Assembly (NCBI GenBank): GCA_027487055.1 | Contig: JAIYEJ010000179.1 | Span: forward strand, 1 to 6,395 | Length of the DNA stretch: 6,395 nt | Reading direction: 5' to 3' | Origin: Methylotenera sp. | Lineage (GTDB): Bacteria; Pseudomonadota; Gammaproteobacteria; Burkholderiales; Methylophilaceae | In this document: in pieces, positions 1 to 5,611 of the stretch | Position numbering within the stretch: position 1 is the first letter of the stretch | Layout: each line of letters opens with the position of its first letter | Position numbers and translations under genes: made by a program | The notes under the pieces: model-generated | Database searches by the model: none | The model's input: the letters and a program-made list of their open reading frames with translations, nothing else | What the model was told of the DNA's origin: nothing

Positions 1-2
1 AA

Positions 3-1316
3 AAAAATTACTTCGAACTAAAAGCTTTTTTTGCTGAAATTCAGCGCCTAAATCGAAATAACAAAATTTTGGCGTATCACGACCGCAGTGACGGCGGCTT
101 AATGACAACACTTTGCGAAATGGCCTTTGCTGGCAGATGTGGCTTTGATATCAATATTGCAGAGTCTTATGGCGATGCAGTTAAATTTTTATTTAACGAA
201 GAGCTAGGCGCAGTGATACAAATGCGTAATGACGATATCGTCGAGTTTTTATTACGCCTCGACCCTTTGCTTGCTGCATGTACCCATATTATTGGCAATG
301 TAACCACTCAAAATCAAATTAATATCACACAAAATGATGACATTATTTTTACAGATACACGCGTTAACTTGCACAGAATTTGGTCTGAAACCACATACAA
401 AATGCAATCTATTCGAGACAATCCAATCTGTGCACAACAAGAATATGATCGTATTTTAAATGAGGCTGATCATGGCCTGCATGTTCTCACCACTTTTGAT
501 GTGAACGATAATATTGTTGCACCCTATATTAATACTGGCAAGCGCCCAAAAATGGCCATATTGCGTGAGCAAGGCGTTAACGGCCAAACAGAAATGGCAG
601 CTGCGTTTGACCGCGCTGGATTTAGCAGTATTGACGTGCACATGAGCGATGTGATTTCTGGACGGATTTCACTTAAAGATTTTGCTGGTTTAGTGGCTTG
701 TGGCGGCTTTAGTTATGGCGATGTTCTTGGTGCAGGTGAAGGCTGGGCAAAATCTATTTTATTTAACCACCGCGCGCATGATGAATTTAGTGCATTTTTT
801 AATCGTCCAGATTCATTTGCGCTTGGTGTTTGTAATGGTTGCCAAATGATGAGCAACCTGCATAGTATTATTCCAGGTAGCGATCATTGGCCTCACTTTG
901 TGCGTAACAAGTCAGAACAATTTGAAGCGCGCCTTGCGATGGTAGAAGTCCTAGAGTCCCCTTCTCTGTTTTTTAACGGTATGGCTGGCAGCCTCATGCC
1001 TATTGCCGTTGCGCATGGCGAAGGTTTTGCGGAATTTTCTAGCGAATCTGCTGTCAATGAAACGTTAGCTAAAAAGTTGGTGACGATGCGGTTTATCGAT
1101 GGTGCGTCAACGCCAACTGAGGTGTATCCGTTAAATCCAAACGGTTCACCACAAGGTATTACTGGTTTAACCACGCAAGATGGGCGCATTAGCATTATGA
1201 TGCCGCATCCTGAGCGCGTCTTTAGGTCTGTCCAGCATTCATGGGGCCCTGAAGATTGGCAAGAAGATGCACCATGGATGCGTATGTTTAGAAATGCAAG
1301 AAAGTATTTAAGTTGA
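3..1316 (+). CDS. purL: Phosphoribosylformylglycinamidine (FGAM) synthase, C-terminal part, 5'-truncated by window edge
   Basis: This enzyme carries out the fourth step of de novo purine synthesis in the cytoplasm: FGAR + glutamine + ATP gives FGAM. The frame is open from position 3, so no start codon is visible; the TTG at 69 is internal. About 437 of the roughly 1,300 residues of the long single-chain proteobacterial form are present. The first part is the end of the second synthetase half, including the conserved AYHDRSDGGL stretch and FNEELGAVIQ. From about position 543 comes the class I glutamine amidotransferase domain, with PKMAILREQGVNG and CGGFSYGDVLGAGEGWAKSI. The nucleophile Cys is in GVCNGCQMM (codon 831-833). 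The His and Glu of the triad are in PHPERVF (codons 1206-1208 and 1212-1214). The C-terminus, WMRMFRNARK, is the normal family ending, so this end is complete. Identity rests on long near-identity to remembered E. coli PurL. The following gene is unrelated and lies 165 bases away. Confidence 0.98.
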   Translation, partial: KNYFELKAFFAEIQRLNRNNKILAYHDRSDGGLMTTLCEMAFAGRCGFDINIAESYGDAVKFLFNEELGAVIQMRNDDIVEFLLRLDPLLAACTHIIGNVTTQNQINITQNDDIIFTDTRVNLHRIWSETTYKMQSIRDNPICAQQEYDRILNEADHGLHVLTTFDVNDNIVAPYINTGKRPKMAILREQGVNGQTEMAAAFDRAGFSSIDVHMSDVISGRISLKDFAGLVACGGFSYGDVLGAGEGWAKSILFNHRAHDEFSAFFNRPDSFALGVCNGCQMMSNLHSIIPGSDHWPHFVRNKSEQFEARLAMVEVLESPSLFFNGMAGSLMPIAVAHGEGFAEFSSESAVNETLAKKLVTMRFIDGASTPTEVYPLNPNGSPQGITGLTTQDGRISIMMPHPERVFRSVQHSWGPEDWQEDAPWMRMFRNARKYLS

Positions 1317-1467
1317 TTTTTTTTCAATGAAGCAATTTTAGCTTAATGATTTTGCTGAGTGCAGATTAAAAATTAAGTGTTAAAGTAAGAGGCCTCAAAA
1401 TTTAGTTTTATTTATATATAGTGAAATTAAAAAATAATTCGTATTCAGAAATTTAAAAAGTATATTT

Positions 1468-1472
1468 GGAGA
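1468..1472 (+). promoter_or_regulatory. Ribosome binding site of the ankyrin-repeat gene
   Basis: GGAGA lies 9 bases before the ATG at 1482. It supports this start, which also gives an intact signal peptide. The preceding gap (1317-1467) is very AT-rich. I could not single out a convincing -35/-10 pair there, although a promoter for this gene is expected. Confidence 0.75.
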
Positions 1473-1481
1473 ACACGCAGT

Positions 1482-1967
1482 ATGAAAATATCAAAAGCAC
1501 TATTTGTAGTTTTAGCATTAAGTTTTTCGTTAAGTAGCTTAGCGCTTACCGATGACGAGTCATTGGAATTTAACGATGCAGTGACCGAAGGTAATTTAAA
1601 AATCGTTCAAAAATATGTGAATGCGGATGCATCTGCTGCCAACTTCAAAACCTTTGGGTGGTCACCTCTACAGATGGCTGCTAACAAAGGCAATATTGAA
1701 ATTGTAAAGTACTTGCTTAGTAAAGGTGCTGACATTAACTACGTTCACCCTTCAGCACAACATACAGCCTTTATGTTATCTGCATTTAGTCACCAAAATG
1801 AAATGTTGAAACTCTTAGCTAAAAGTGGTGCCGATGTAAACGTTAAACTTAAAGGTGATGTTTCATTAATTCGTTATTTCCGTGATGAAGGTGATACTAA
1901 GATGTTAGAACTTTTGACTAGTCTTGGTGTTAAGGATGATGGTTGCCAAGAAGATAATTGTTTCTAA
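1482..1967 (+). CDS. Exported ankyrin-repeat protein
   Basis: The product is 161 residues. Residues 1-21 form a Sec signal peptide: Lys at 2 and 5, a hydrophobic core over about 6-17, and a likely cut after SSLA. The mature protein is nearly all ankyrin repeats: a degenerate first repeat (about 28-57), a good second repeat (about 59-91, with SPLQMAANKGNIEIVKYLL and GADIN), a third (about 94-124, ending GADVN) and a partial fourth (about 126-151, DEGDTKMLELL). The tail contains two cysteines (155 and 160, CQEDNC), which could form a disulfide after export. Ankyrin repeats bind other proteins and have no catalytic role by themselves; the partner here is unknown. Small periplasmic ankyrin proteins such as Pseudomonas AnkB are known beside redox enzymes, where AnkB supports a catalase. 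Whether this one serves the downstream redox genes is inference. A gap with its own promoter-like signals separates it from them, so it is probably a separate transcription unit. Confidence 0.9.
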   Translation: MKISKALFVVLALSFSLSSLALTDDESLEFNDAVTEGNLKIVQKYVNADASAANFKTFGWSPLQMAANKGNIEIVKYLLSKGADINYVHPSAQHTAFMLSAFSHQNEMLKLLAKSGADVNVKLKGDVSLIRYFRDEGDTKMLELLTSLGVKDDGCQEDNCF

Positions 1968-1989
1968 CAAAATTACTTTTCTAAGAAGA

Positions 1990-2007
1990 TTGTGATTTAA
2001 GTCACAA
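1990..2007 (+). promoter_or_regulatory. CRP/FNR-superfamily type operator (TTGTGA-N6-TCACAA)
   Basis: The sequence TTGTGATTTAAGTCACAA has perfect 6-base half-sites around a 6-base spacer, and 16 of its 18 positions are symmetric. It contains the textbook TGTGA-N6-TCACA core bound by CRP-type regulators; it is not the FNR core TTGAT-N4-ATCAA. Its centre (1998/1999) lies 41.5 bases before a start at 2040, which is the classic class II activator position relative to the -10 box at 2027-2032. The regulator is not encoded in this window, so whether it responds to cAMP or another signal is unknown. Confidence 0.7.
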
Positions 2008-2026
2008 CCTTAAAACTAAAACCATT

Positions 2027-2032
2027 TACAAT
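2027..2032 (+). promoter_or_regulatory. -10 element of the cytochrome/flavoprotein operon promoter
   Basis: TACAAT differs from the sigma-70 TATAAT consensus at one base. Transcription would begin near 2039-2040, about 50 bases before the cytochrome ATG. At 17-base spacing the -35 position (2004-2009, ACAACC) does not resemble TTGACA and is partly covered by the CRP-type site. That is what an activator-dependent class II promoter looks like. The element and its spacing are seen in the sequence; promoter activity is inferred. Confidence 0.55.
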
Positions 2033-2060
2033 GGTGTTCTAATTGATTTAGAACACCATT
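2030..2060. repeat. Perfect 13-bp inverted repeat with 5-base loop
   Basis: The arms are AATGGTGTTCTAA (2030-2042) and TTAGAACACCATT (2048-2060), with TTGAT between them and no mismatch. The left arm overlaps the end of the -10 box and the predicted start site, so the repeat could be an operator where a dimeric repressor blocks transcription. It could instead be a hairpin ending the ankyrin transcript, but no T-run follows on the plus strand (the next bases are TGATAGAAAA), which makes a plus-strand intrinsic terminator less likely. The structure is certain and the role is open. Confidence 0.85.
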
Positions 2061-2077
2061 TGATAGAAAAAACAATT

Positions 2078-2081
2078 GGGA
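2078..2081 (+). promoter_or_regulatory. Ribosome binding site of the cytochrome c gene
   Basis: GGGA lies 7 bases before the ATG at 2089. It supports that start over the in-frame ATG at 2122, which would remove the charged end and most of the hydrophobic core of the signal peptide. Confidence 0.6.
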
Positions 2082-2088
2082 ACACTCA

Positions 2089-2481
2089 ATGAAAACATTT
2101 TTTTTTTTTTTTTTATTTTGCATGCTTGCAACATCTGTAAAAGCATCTAATATAGTTTACGCTGCTGAAGTTTTAAGTTCTGTTGACTCATTAAGTAATT
2201 CTCCACATATTCGCACAATCGCTGCATCTTGCGCAGCATGTCATGGTACTAATGGCAACAGTGCAGGCATTACACCAACCCTAGCTGGTTTGGATGATGG
2301 TTATTTCATAACCCAAATGTTAGCCTTTAAAGATGGTACTCGACCCGCAACCGTAATGCACCGTCACGCCAAAGGCTTAAATATTGACGAGATTAATTTG
2401 CTAGCCAATTATTTCGCAAGGCAAAAACGCGTTACAAACCTTCCACCAAAATCTGAAAAATTACAAGCCGCTCATGAATAA
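2089..2481 (+). CDS. Periplasmic monoheme cytochrome c, FccA/c-553-like electron carrier
   Basis: The product is 130 residues. Residues 1-19 form a Sec signal peptide (MKT, a run of Phe, then SVKA with a likely cut before Ser20). Haem c attaches at CAACH (48-52), with His52 as one axial ligand. Met90 in RPATVMHRHAKGL is the probable second ligand, in the context usual for class I c-553/c4-type cytochromes. Residues 98-111 (NIDEINLLANYFAR) match the conserved C-terminal helix. There is one haem site only, so if it partners the flavoprotein it resembles the monoheme FccA of Chlorobium rather than the diheme Allochromatium subunit. Its stop codon overlaps the start of the FccB-like gene by 8 bases, which supports translational coupling and a shared complex. 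The signal peptide is encoded across 17 consecutive T (2098-2114). It should pass electrons from a periplasmic dehydrogenase to terminal oxidases; the physiological donor is not shown by the sequence. Confidence 0.9.
   Translation: MKTFFFFFLFCMLATSVKASNIVYAAEVLSSVDSLSNSPHIRTIAASCAACHGTNGNSAGITPTLAGLDDGYFITQMLAFKDGTRPATVMHRHAKGLNIDEINLLANYFARQKRVTNLPPKSEKLQAAHE
2098..2114 (+). repeat. Poly-T tract (17 T) inside the cytochrome signal peptide
   Basis: Seventeen uninterrupted T follow ATGAAAACA, encoding five Phe and the start of a Leu codon. Translating the altered frames by hand, loss of one T reads into a stop (CTG TAA) after 16 codons, and gain of one T reaches a stop (ATC TAA) soon after. 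Either change removes the haem domain. Changes of three T only alter the number of Phe. The tract is therefore a possible slippage switch, or a place where sequencing or assembly could be wrong. Confidence 0.95.
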
Positions 2482-3757
2482 TATTCAACGCCGCATTTTC
2501 ATTAAAAGCACACTTAAATCAAGCCTAGTGTTAAGTGCTACAGGCGTATTAAATGCTTGCGGCAGTTTAAATGTAAAAAATGCCAACAGCATGGGCCGTG
2601 TAGTCGTAATTGGTGGAGGATATGCAGGTCTTGCTGCAGCCAAATATATTCGCATGTGGAGTGCGAACAAAATTGAAGTGGTGGTAATTGAAAAATCTAG
2701 CCAATTTGTCTCCTGCCCGTTGAGTAATTTGGTACTAGGTGGCAGCAAAAATATTCAGGATTTAACTTTTGGCTACGATTTTGCAAAGAAAAATCATGGG
2801 ATCACTTGGGTGAACGACGAAGTGACAGCGGTTGATGCTGTTAATAAAAATGTAATCATGAAGCGTGGTGATGTCAGTTACGACCGCCTGATTATTGCAC
2901 CTGGTGTTGACATGATATACGACACATTGCCGAACCTAGAAACTGCTCAAAATGAAATTCCGCATGCATGGAAAGCAGGCTGGCAAACCGTTAATTTACG
3001 CAAACAGTTAGAGGCTATGCCCGATGGTGGCGTATTTGTGATGAGTGTGCCACGCGCACCGTATCGCTGCCCGCCAGGGCCATATGAGCGCGCTTGCCAA
3101 GTGGCAAGTTACTTTAAAGCCCATAAGCCTAAAAGCAAAGTCATCGTGTTAGATGCAAACCCAGAAATCACATCTAAAAAGGTTTTGTTTGCTAAAGTGT
3201 TTAATGAAACATATGCTGGTATTGTTGATTATCGCGCGAATAGCATTATTACTGAGCTAGATGTAAAAACCAAAACGGTTAAAACTGAATTTGAAATCAT
3301 ACAAGCCAATGTTCTCAACATTATTCCACCACAGCGCGCAGGCAAACCAGCGCAATTAGCCAAAGTAGATAATGTAGAAAACCGCTGGTGTGATGTGAGT
3401 TTTCTCACCTATGAATCTACCACGGTGCCAAACGTACACGTGATTGGCGATGCCATAGATAGCAATTTGCCAAAATCGGCACATATGGCCACCAACCAAG
3501 CGCGCATTTGTGCCAGCGCGATTGTAGAAATAATGGCGAACCGCTCGCCAGACCCTTCCCCAGTATTTGCCAATACTTGCTACAGTTTTATTAACGATAA
3601 AGAAGCGATACACGTTGCGACAGTTTACCGTTATGAAGCTAACAAAAAAATCATGGTAGCGGCTGAAGGTGGTGGCGTTTCAGCGAAACCATCTGCACAA
3701 GAAGGTGATTATGCACAAGCATGGGCCATGAATATTTGGTCTGATGTGCTAACCTAG
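2474..3757 (+). CDS. FccB-like FAD-dependent sulfide dehydrogenase (flavocytochrome c flavin subunit family)
   Basis: The product is 427 residues, about normal for the family. The N-terminus has a twin-arginine signal (QRRIFIK, 5-11) and a hydrophobic stretch ending LNAC (26-29), so it may be exported folded with FAD and possibly lipidated at Cys29. The FAD-binding Rossmann motif is VVVIGGGYAGLAAA (43-56), with the partner acidic residue in VVVIEK (69-74). The second FAD-contact motif is VHVIGDA (321-327). Both cysteines of the FccB redox disulfide appear present: Cys199 in PYRCPPGPYERA and Cys306 in NRWCDVSF. A further Cys81 sits in FVSCPLSN near the flavin region. FccB family members oxidise sulfide and pass electrons through FAD to the haem subunit. 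The overlapping cytochrome gene fits such a pair. There is no clear Shine-Dalgarno sequence, so translation probably depends on the upstream gene. The substrate may not be sulfide, because the other neighbours are sugar-enzyme-like. Confidence 0.87.
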   Translation: MNNIQRRIFIKSTLKSSLVLSATGVLNACGSLNVKNANSMGRVVVIGGGYAGLAAAKYIRMWSANKIEVVVIEKSSQFVSCPLSNLVLGGSKNIQDLTFGYDFAKKNHGITWVNDEVTAVDAVNKNVIMKRGDVSYDRLIIAPGVDMIYDTLPNLETAQNEIPHAWKAGWQTVNLRKQLEAMPDGGVFVMSVPRAPYRCPPGPYERACQVASYFKAHKPKSKVIVLDANPEITSKKVLFAKVFNETYAGIVDYRANSIITELDVKTKTVKTEFEIIQANVLNIIPPQRAGKPAQLAKVDNVENRWCDVSFLTYESTTVPNVHVIGDAIDSNLPKSAHMATNQARICASAIVEIMANRSPDPSPVFANTCYSFINDKEAIHVATVYRYEANKKIMVAAEGGGVSAKPSAQEGDYAQAWAMNIWSDVLT

Positions 3758-3774
3758 AATCGTATGAGAAAAGC

Positions 3775-4974
3775 GTGTTAGAACTGCTGATCTATAAAAT
3801 TAAAGCGTATACAAGTCTTGCGGCATGCAGCATCTTGCCTTCTATTGCTTGCGCAACCTCGACCGAACCCCCAAACAAACTCAATATTACACTACCAGCT
3901 GGTTTTGAAATTTCTGTTTTTGCTAAGCTAAATGATGCGCCACGCATGATGGCATTTGATAAAAATGGTACCTTATTTGTAAGCTTAAGCAAGAGCAATC
4001 AAGTGATTATGCTGCCAGACACCAATAAGGACGGGCTTTCCGAGGCGCCTGTTTTGATATCAAATAAACTTAACGCCCCGCATGGGCTCACTTTTGTGGG
4101 GGATGATTTACTGGTTGCGAATCAAGATGGTATTGTGAAGTTTACTAAAAATAATCTTGGCTGGTCAAATCCGCAACCTTTCATTAGTGCTTTGCCAAGC
4201 GGTGGGCACAGCTTTAAAACAATTAAACTTGGCGCCGATAATTTTTTATATATCAACGTGGGTTCTAGTTGTAATGTGTGTGTAGAAGATGACCCCATGC
4301 GCGCAACCATTCTGAGATATAACTTAGCAGGCAATCCAGCTGGCGCGTTAAAAATACTTGGGCGCCACAACTCACTTGCGCCTATTTGGGCAAGCGGATT
4401 ACGTAATAGCCAAGGTTTTGCATGGCACCCTAAAACAGACCAAATGTTCGCTACCAATAATGGCGCAGACATGCGTTCTAGCACAAAAAACGGCCAAGTG
4501 AATGATGAGTTACCACCCGAACATTTTAATCAAATTGAAGCTGGTAAGCACTATGGCTGGCCGTATTGCTGGGGAAAAATCGAAAACACAAATCAACAGG
4601 TTCAAGATCCAAATTTTGTAGGCCCAGAACATTTTTGTAGGACAAGTACGCCGCCTGCAATCACATTTACTTCGCACTCGACCCCAATTGGCGTCACGTT
4701 TTTAGACAAAACAAATTGGCCCGCAGACTATCAAAAAGATGCCATCATCGCGCTTCACGGCTCTTGGAATCGACAACAACTGAGTGGCTATAAACTTGTA
4801 CGTGTTAAATTTAGTGGCGAAACCCCAGTTGAGGTAGTAGACTTCGCGACTGGCTGGCTAAACAATAATCAAGCTTGGGGACGCCCAGTGGACGTTGCTG
4901 TTGGTCCAGATGGAGCGCTTTATGTCACAGATGATCGCGCTGGTTATATTTACAAAGTAACTTATAAGCAATAG
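3775..4974 (+). CDS. PQQ-dependent sugar dehydrogenase / L-sorbosone dehydrogenase-like beta-propeller
   Basis: The product is 399 residues. The N-terminus holds a probable Sec signal (positive KIK at 8-10, hydrophobic core to about 24, possible cut after ACA at 27). The rest is the six-bladed propeller of the soluble glucose/sorbosone dehydrogenase family, which uses PQQ in the periplasm. Matching active-site features are His145 in GGHSF (candidate base), Arg210-Asn211 in WASGLRNSQG, Arg370 in WGRPVDVAVGPDGALYVTDD, and His301 in TSHSTPIG. DTNKDGLSE (82-90) looks like a calcium loop. Cys166/Cys169 and Cys265/Cys288 are plausible disulfides. The chosen GTG start is the only reasonable one before the signal; GAG at 3766-3768 is a weak ribosome site. 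An ATG at 3764 in another frame stops after five codons. It follows the FccB-like gene by 17 bases, so it is probably co-transcribed. The exact sugar or aldehyde substrate cannot be read from the sequence. Confidence 0.87.
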   Translation: MLELLIYKIKAYTSLAACSILPSIACATSTEPPNKLNITLPAGFEISVFAKLNDAPRMMAFDKNGTLFVSLSKSNQVIMLPDTNKDGLSEAPVLISNKLNAPHGLTFVGDDLLVANQDGIVKFTKNNLGWSNPQPFISALPSGGHSFKTIKLGADNFLYINVGSSCNVCVEDDPMRATILRYNLAGNPAGALKILGRHNSLAPIWASGLRNSQGFAWHPKTDQMFATNNGADMRSSTKNGQVNDELPPEHFNQIEAGKHYGWPYCWGKIENTNQQVQDPNFVGPEHFCRTSTPPAITFTSHSTPIGVTFLDKTNWPADYQKDAIIALHGSWNRQQLSGYKLVRVKFSGETPVEVVDFATGWLNNNQAWGRPVDVAVGPDGALYVTDDRAGYIYKVTYKQ

Positions 4975-5022
4975 TGTTTAAAATATTTAATATAAAAATA
5001 AATTGGTTAACGATGGACAAAC

Positions 5023-5595
5023 ATGCTTAAACTAGTGTTTACTTTATTTTTTGGTGTACTTTTGAGTTTTAATGCTGAAGCACAAAAACTTTCTGGGCAT
5101 ATTGCGCTGCATATTGCGAAATTGCATTACGACCATCCAGTGCGTCTATTGCATCCTTATTTAGATATCTGGCATATGAAAGGCCCTTTAGCTGAAAAGG
5201 CGGCGCTAAAATCTCTGCAAAAACGCTTTGCTAATGTGAGCGATTGCAACAGCAGCGCCAATGTCGTGGTGTTGATTGAGCCGCATATGTTTTATAACGC
5301 GCAGCTTCGTGTATTTCATACAGAAATTATCGCACGTGCCTATGTAAGCACTACAGATTTAAGTACAGAAAGTGCCGTTACTACCATTAAAAAACAAGCA
5401 CAGCAAAATGGCGACCTTGGCATAAAGCCAGAATTTTACATGGAAAAAGCTTACCAAAAAGCCATGGATAAAATCATTAAAAAACTGGATACAGATAAAG
5501 CATTTTTAGCAACGCTTGATGCAACAAAAATTGAAAATCCTAAGCTTATTTGCAATGCCTTAGATGATATGCCAGTATCTAAGATTTACTACTAA
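5023..5595 (+). CDS. Secreted protein of unknown function
   Basis: I do not recognise this 190-residue protein. Residues 1-20 are a clear Sec signal peptide (Lys3, hydrophobic core 4-15, AEA then Gln21 as likely cut site). The mature part is mixed alpha/beta in appearance. It starts with a His-rich stretch (HIALHIAKLHYDHP, 26-39, then HPYLDIWHMKGPL), continues with a helix-like AEKAALKSLQKRF, a strand-like NVVVLIEPHMF, and ends with a Lys-rich helical region (about 144-158, AYQKAMDKIIKKL). Two cysteines (75 and 177) could pair in the periplasm. The histidines could bind metal, but no known motif is evident. The ATG at 5023 has GGA at 5015-5017 as a possible ribosome site; the ATG at 5013 stops after five codons. 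It sits 48 AT-rich bases after the PQQ-dehydrogenase gene and 16 before the next gene, so it is likely part of the same envelope module. Confidence 0.8.
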   Translation: MLKLVFTLFFGVLLSFNAEAQKLSGHIALHIAKLHYDHPVRLLHPYLDIWHMKGPLAEKAALKSLQKRFANVSDCNSSANVVVLIEPHMFYNAQLRVFHTEIIARAYVSTTDLSTESAVTTIKKQAQQNGDLGIKPEFYMEKAYQKAMDKIIKKLDTDKAFLATLDATKIENPKLICNALDDMPVSKIYY

Positions 5596-5611
5596 GTGAG
5601 AACTAACTAAT

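Noticed and set aside
69..71. TTG as the start of a 415-residue protein
   Set aside because: The same frame is open back to position 3 and encodes PurL-like sequence, so this is an internal Leu codon of a gene cut by the window edge.
252..1327. Minus-strand open frames across purL
   Set aside because: They lie opposite a highly conserved PurL sequence, show no recognisable domain or ribosome site, and are shadows of the true frame.
1317..1356. Possible intrinsic terminator after purL
   Set aside because: There is an 8-T run straight after the stop but no GC-rich stem before it. The nearby stems (AAGC/GCTT at about 1330-1344, and AGCAA/TTGCT) are only 4-5 bp and have no T-run at the right place.
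1385..1466. Promoter for the ankyrin-repeat gene
   Set aside because: Several TATA-like stretches exist in this AT-rich gap, but none has a fitting -35 box, so no single site could be chosen.
2485..4484. Minus-strand open frames opposite the flavoprotein and PQQ-dehydrogenase genes
   Set aside because: The translations show no coherent protein features, and the plus-strand genes are strongly supported by family motifs.
4975..5022. Promoter inside the gap before the unknown secreted gene (TATAAA at 4991-4996)
   Set aside because: The gap is simply AT-rich, and no -35 match was found at usual spacing. Read-through from the upstream gene is the simpler explanation.
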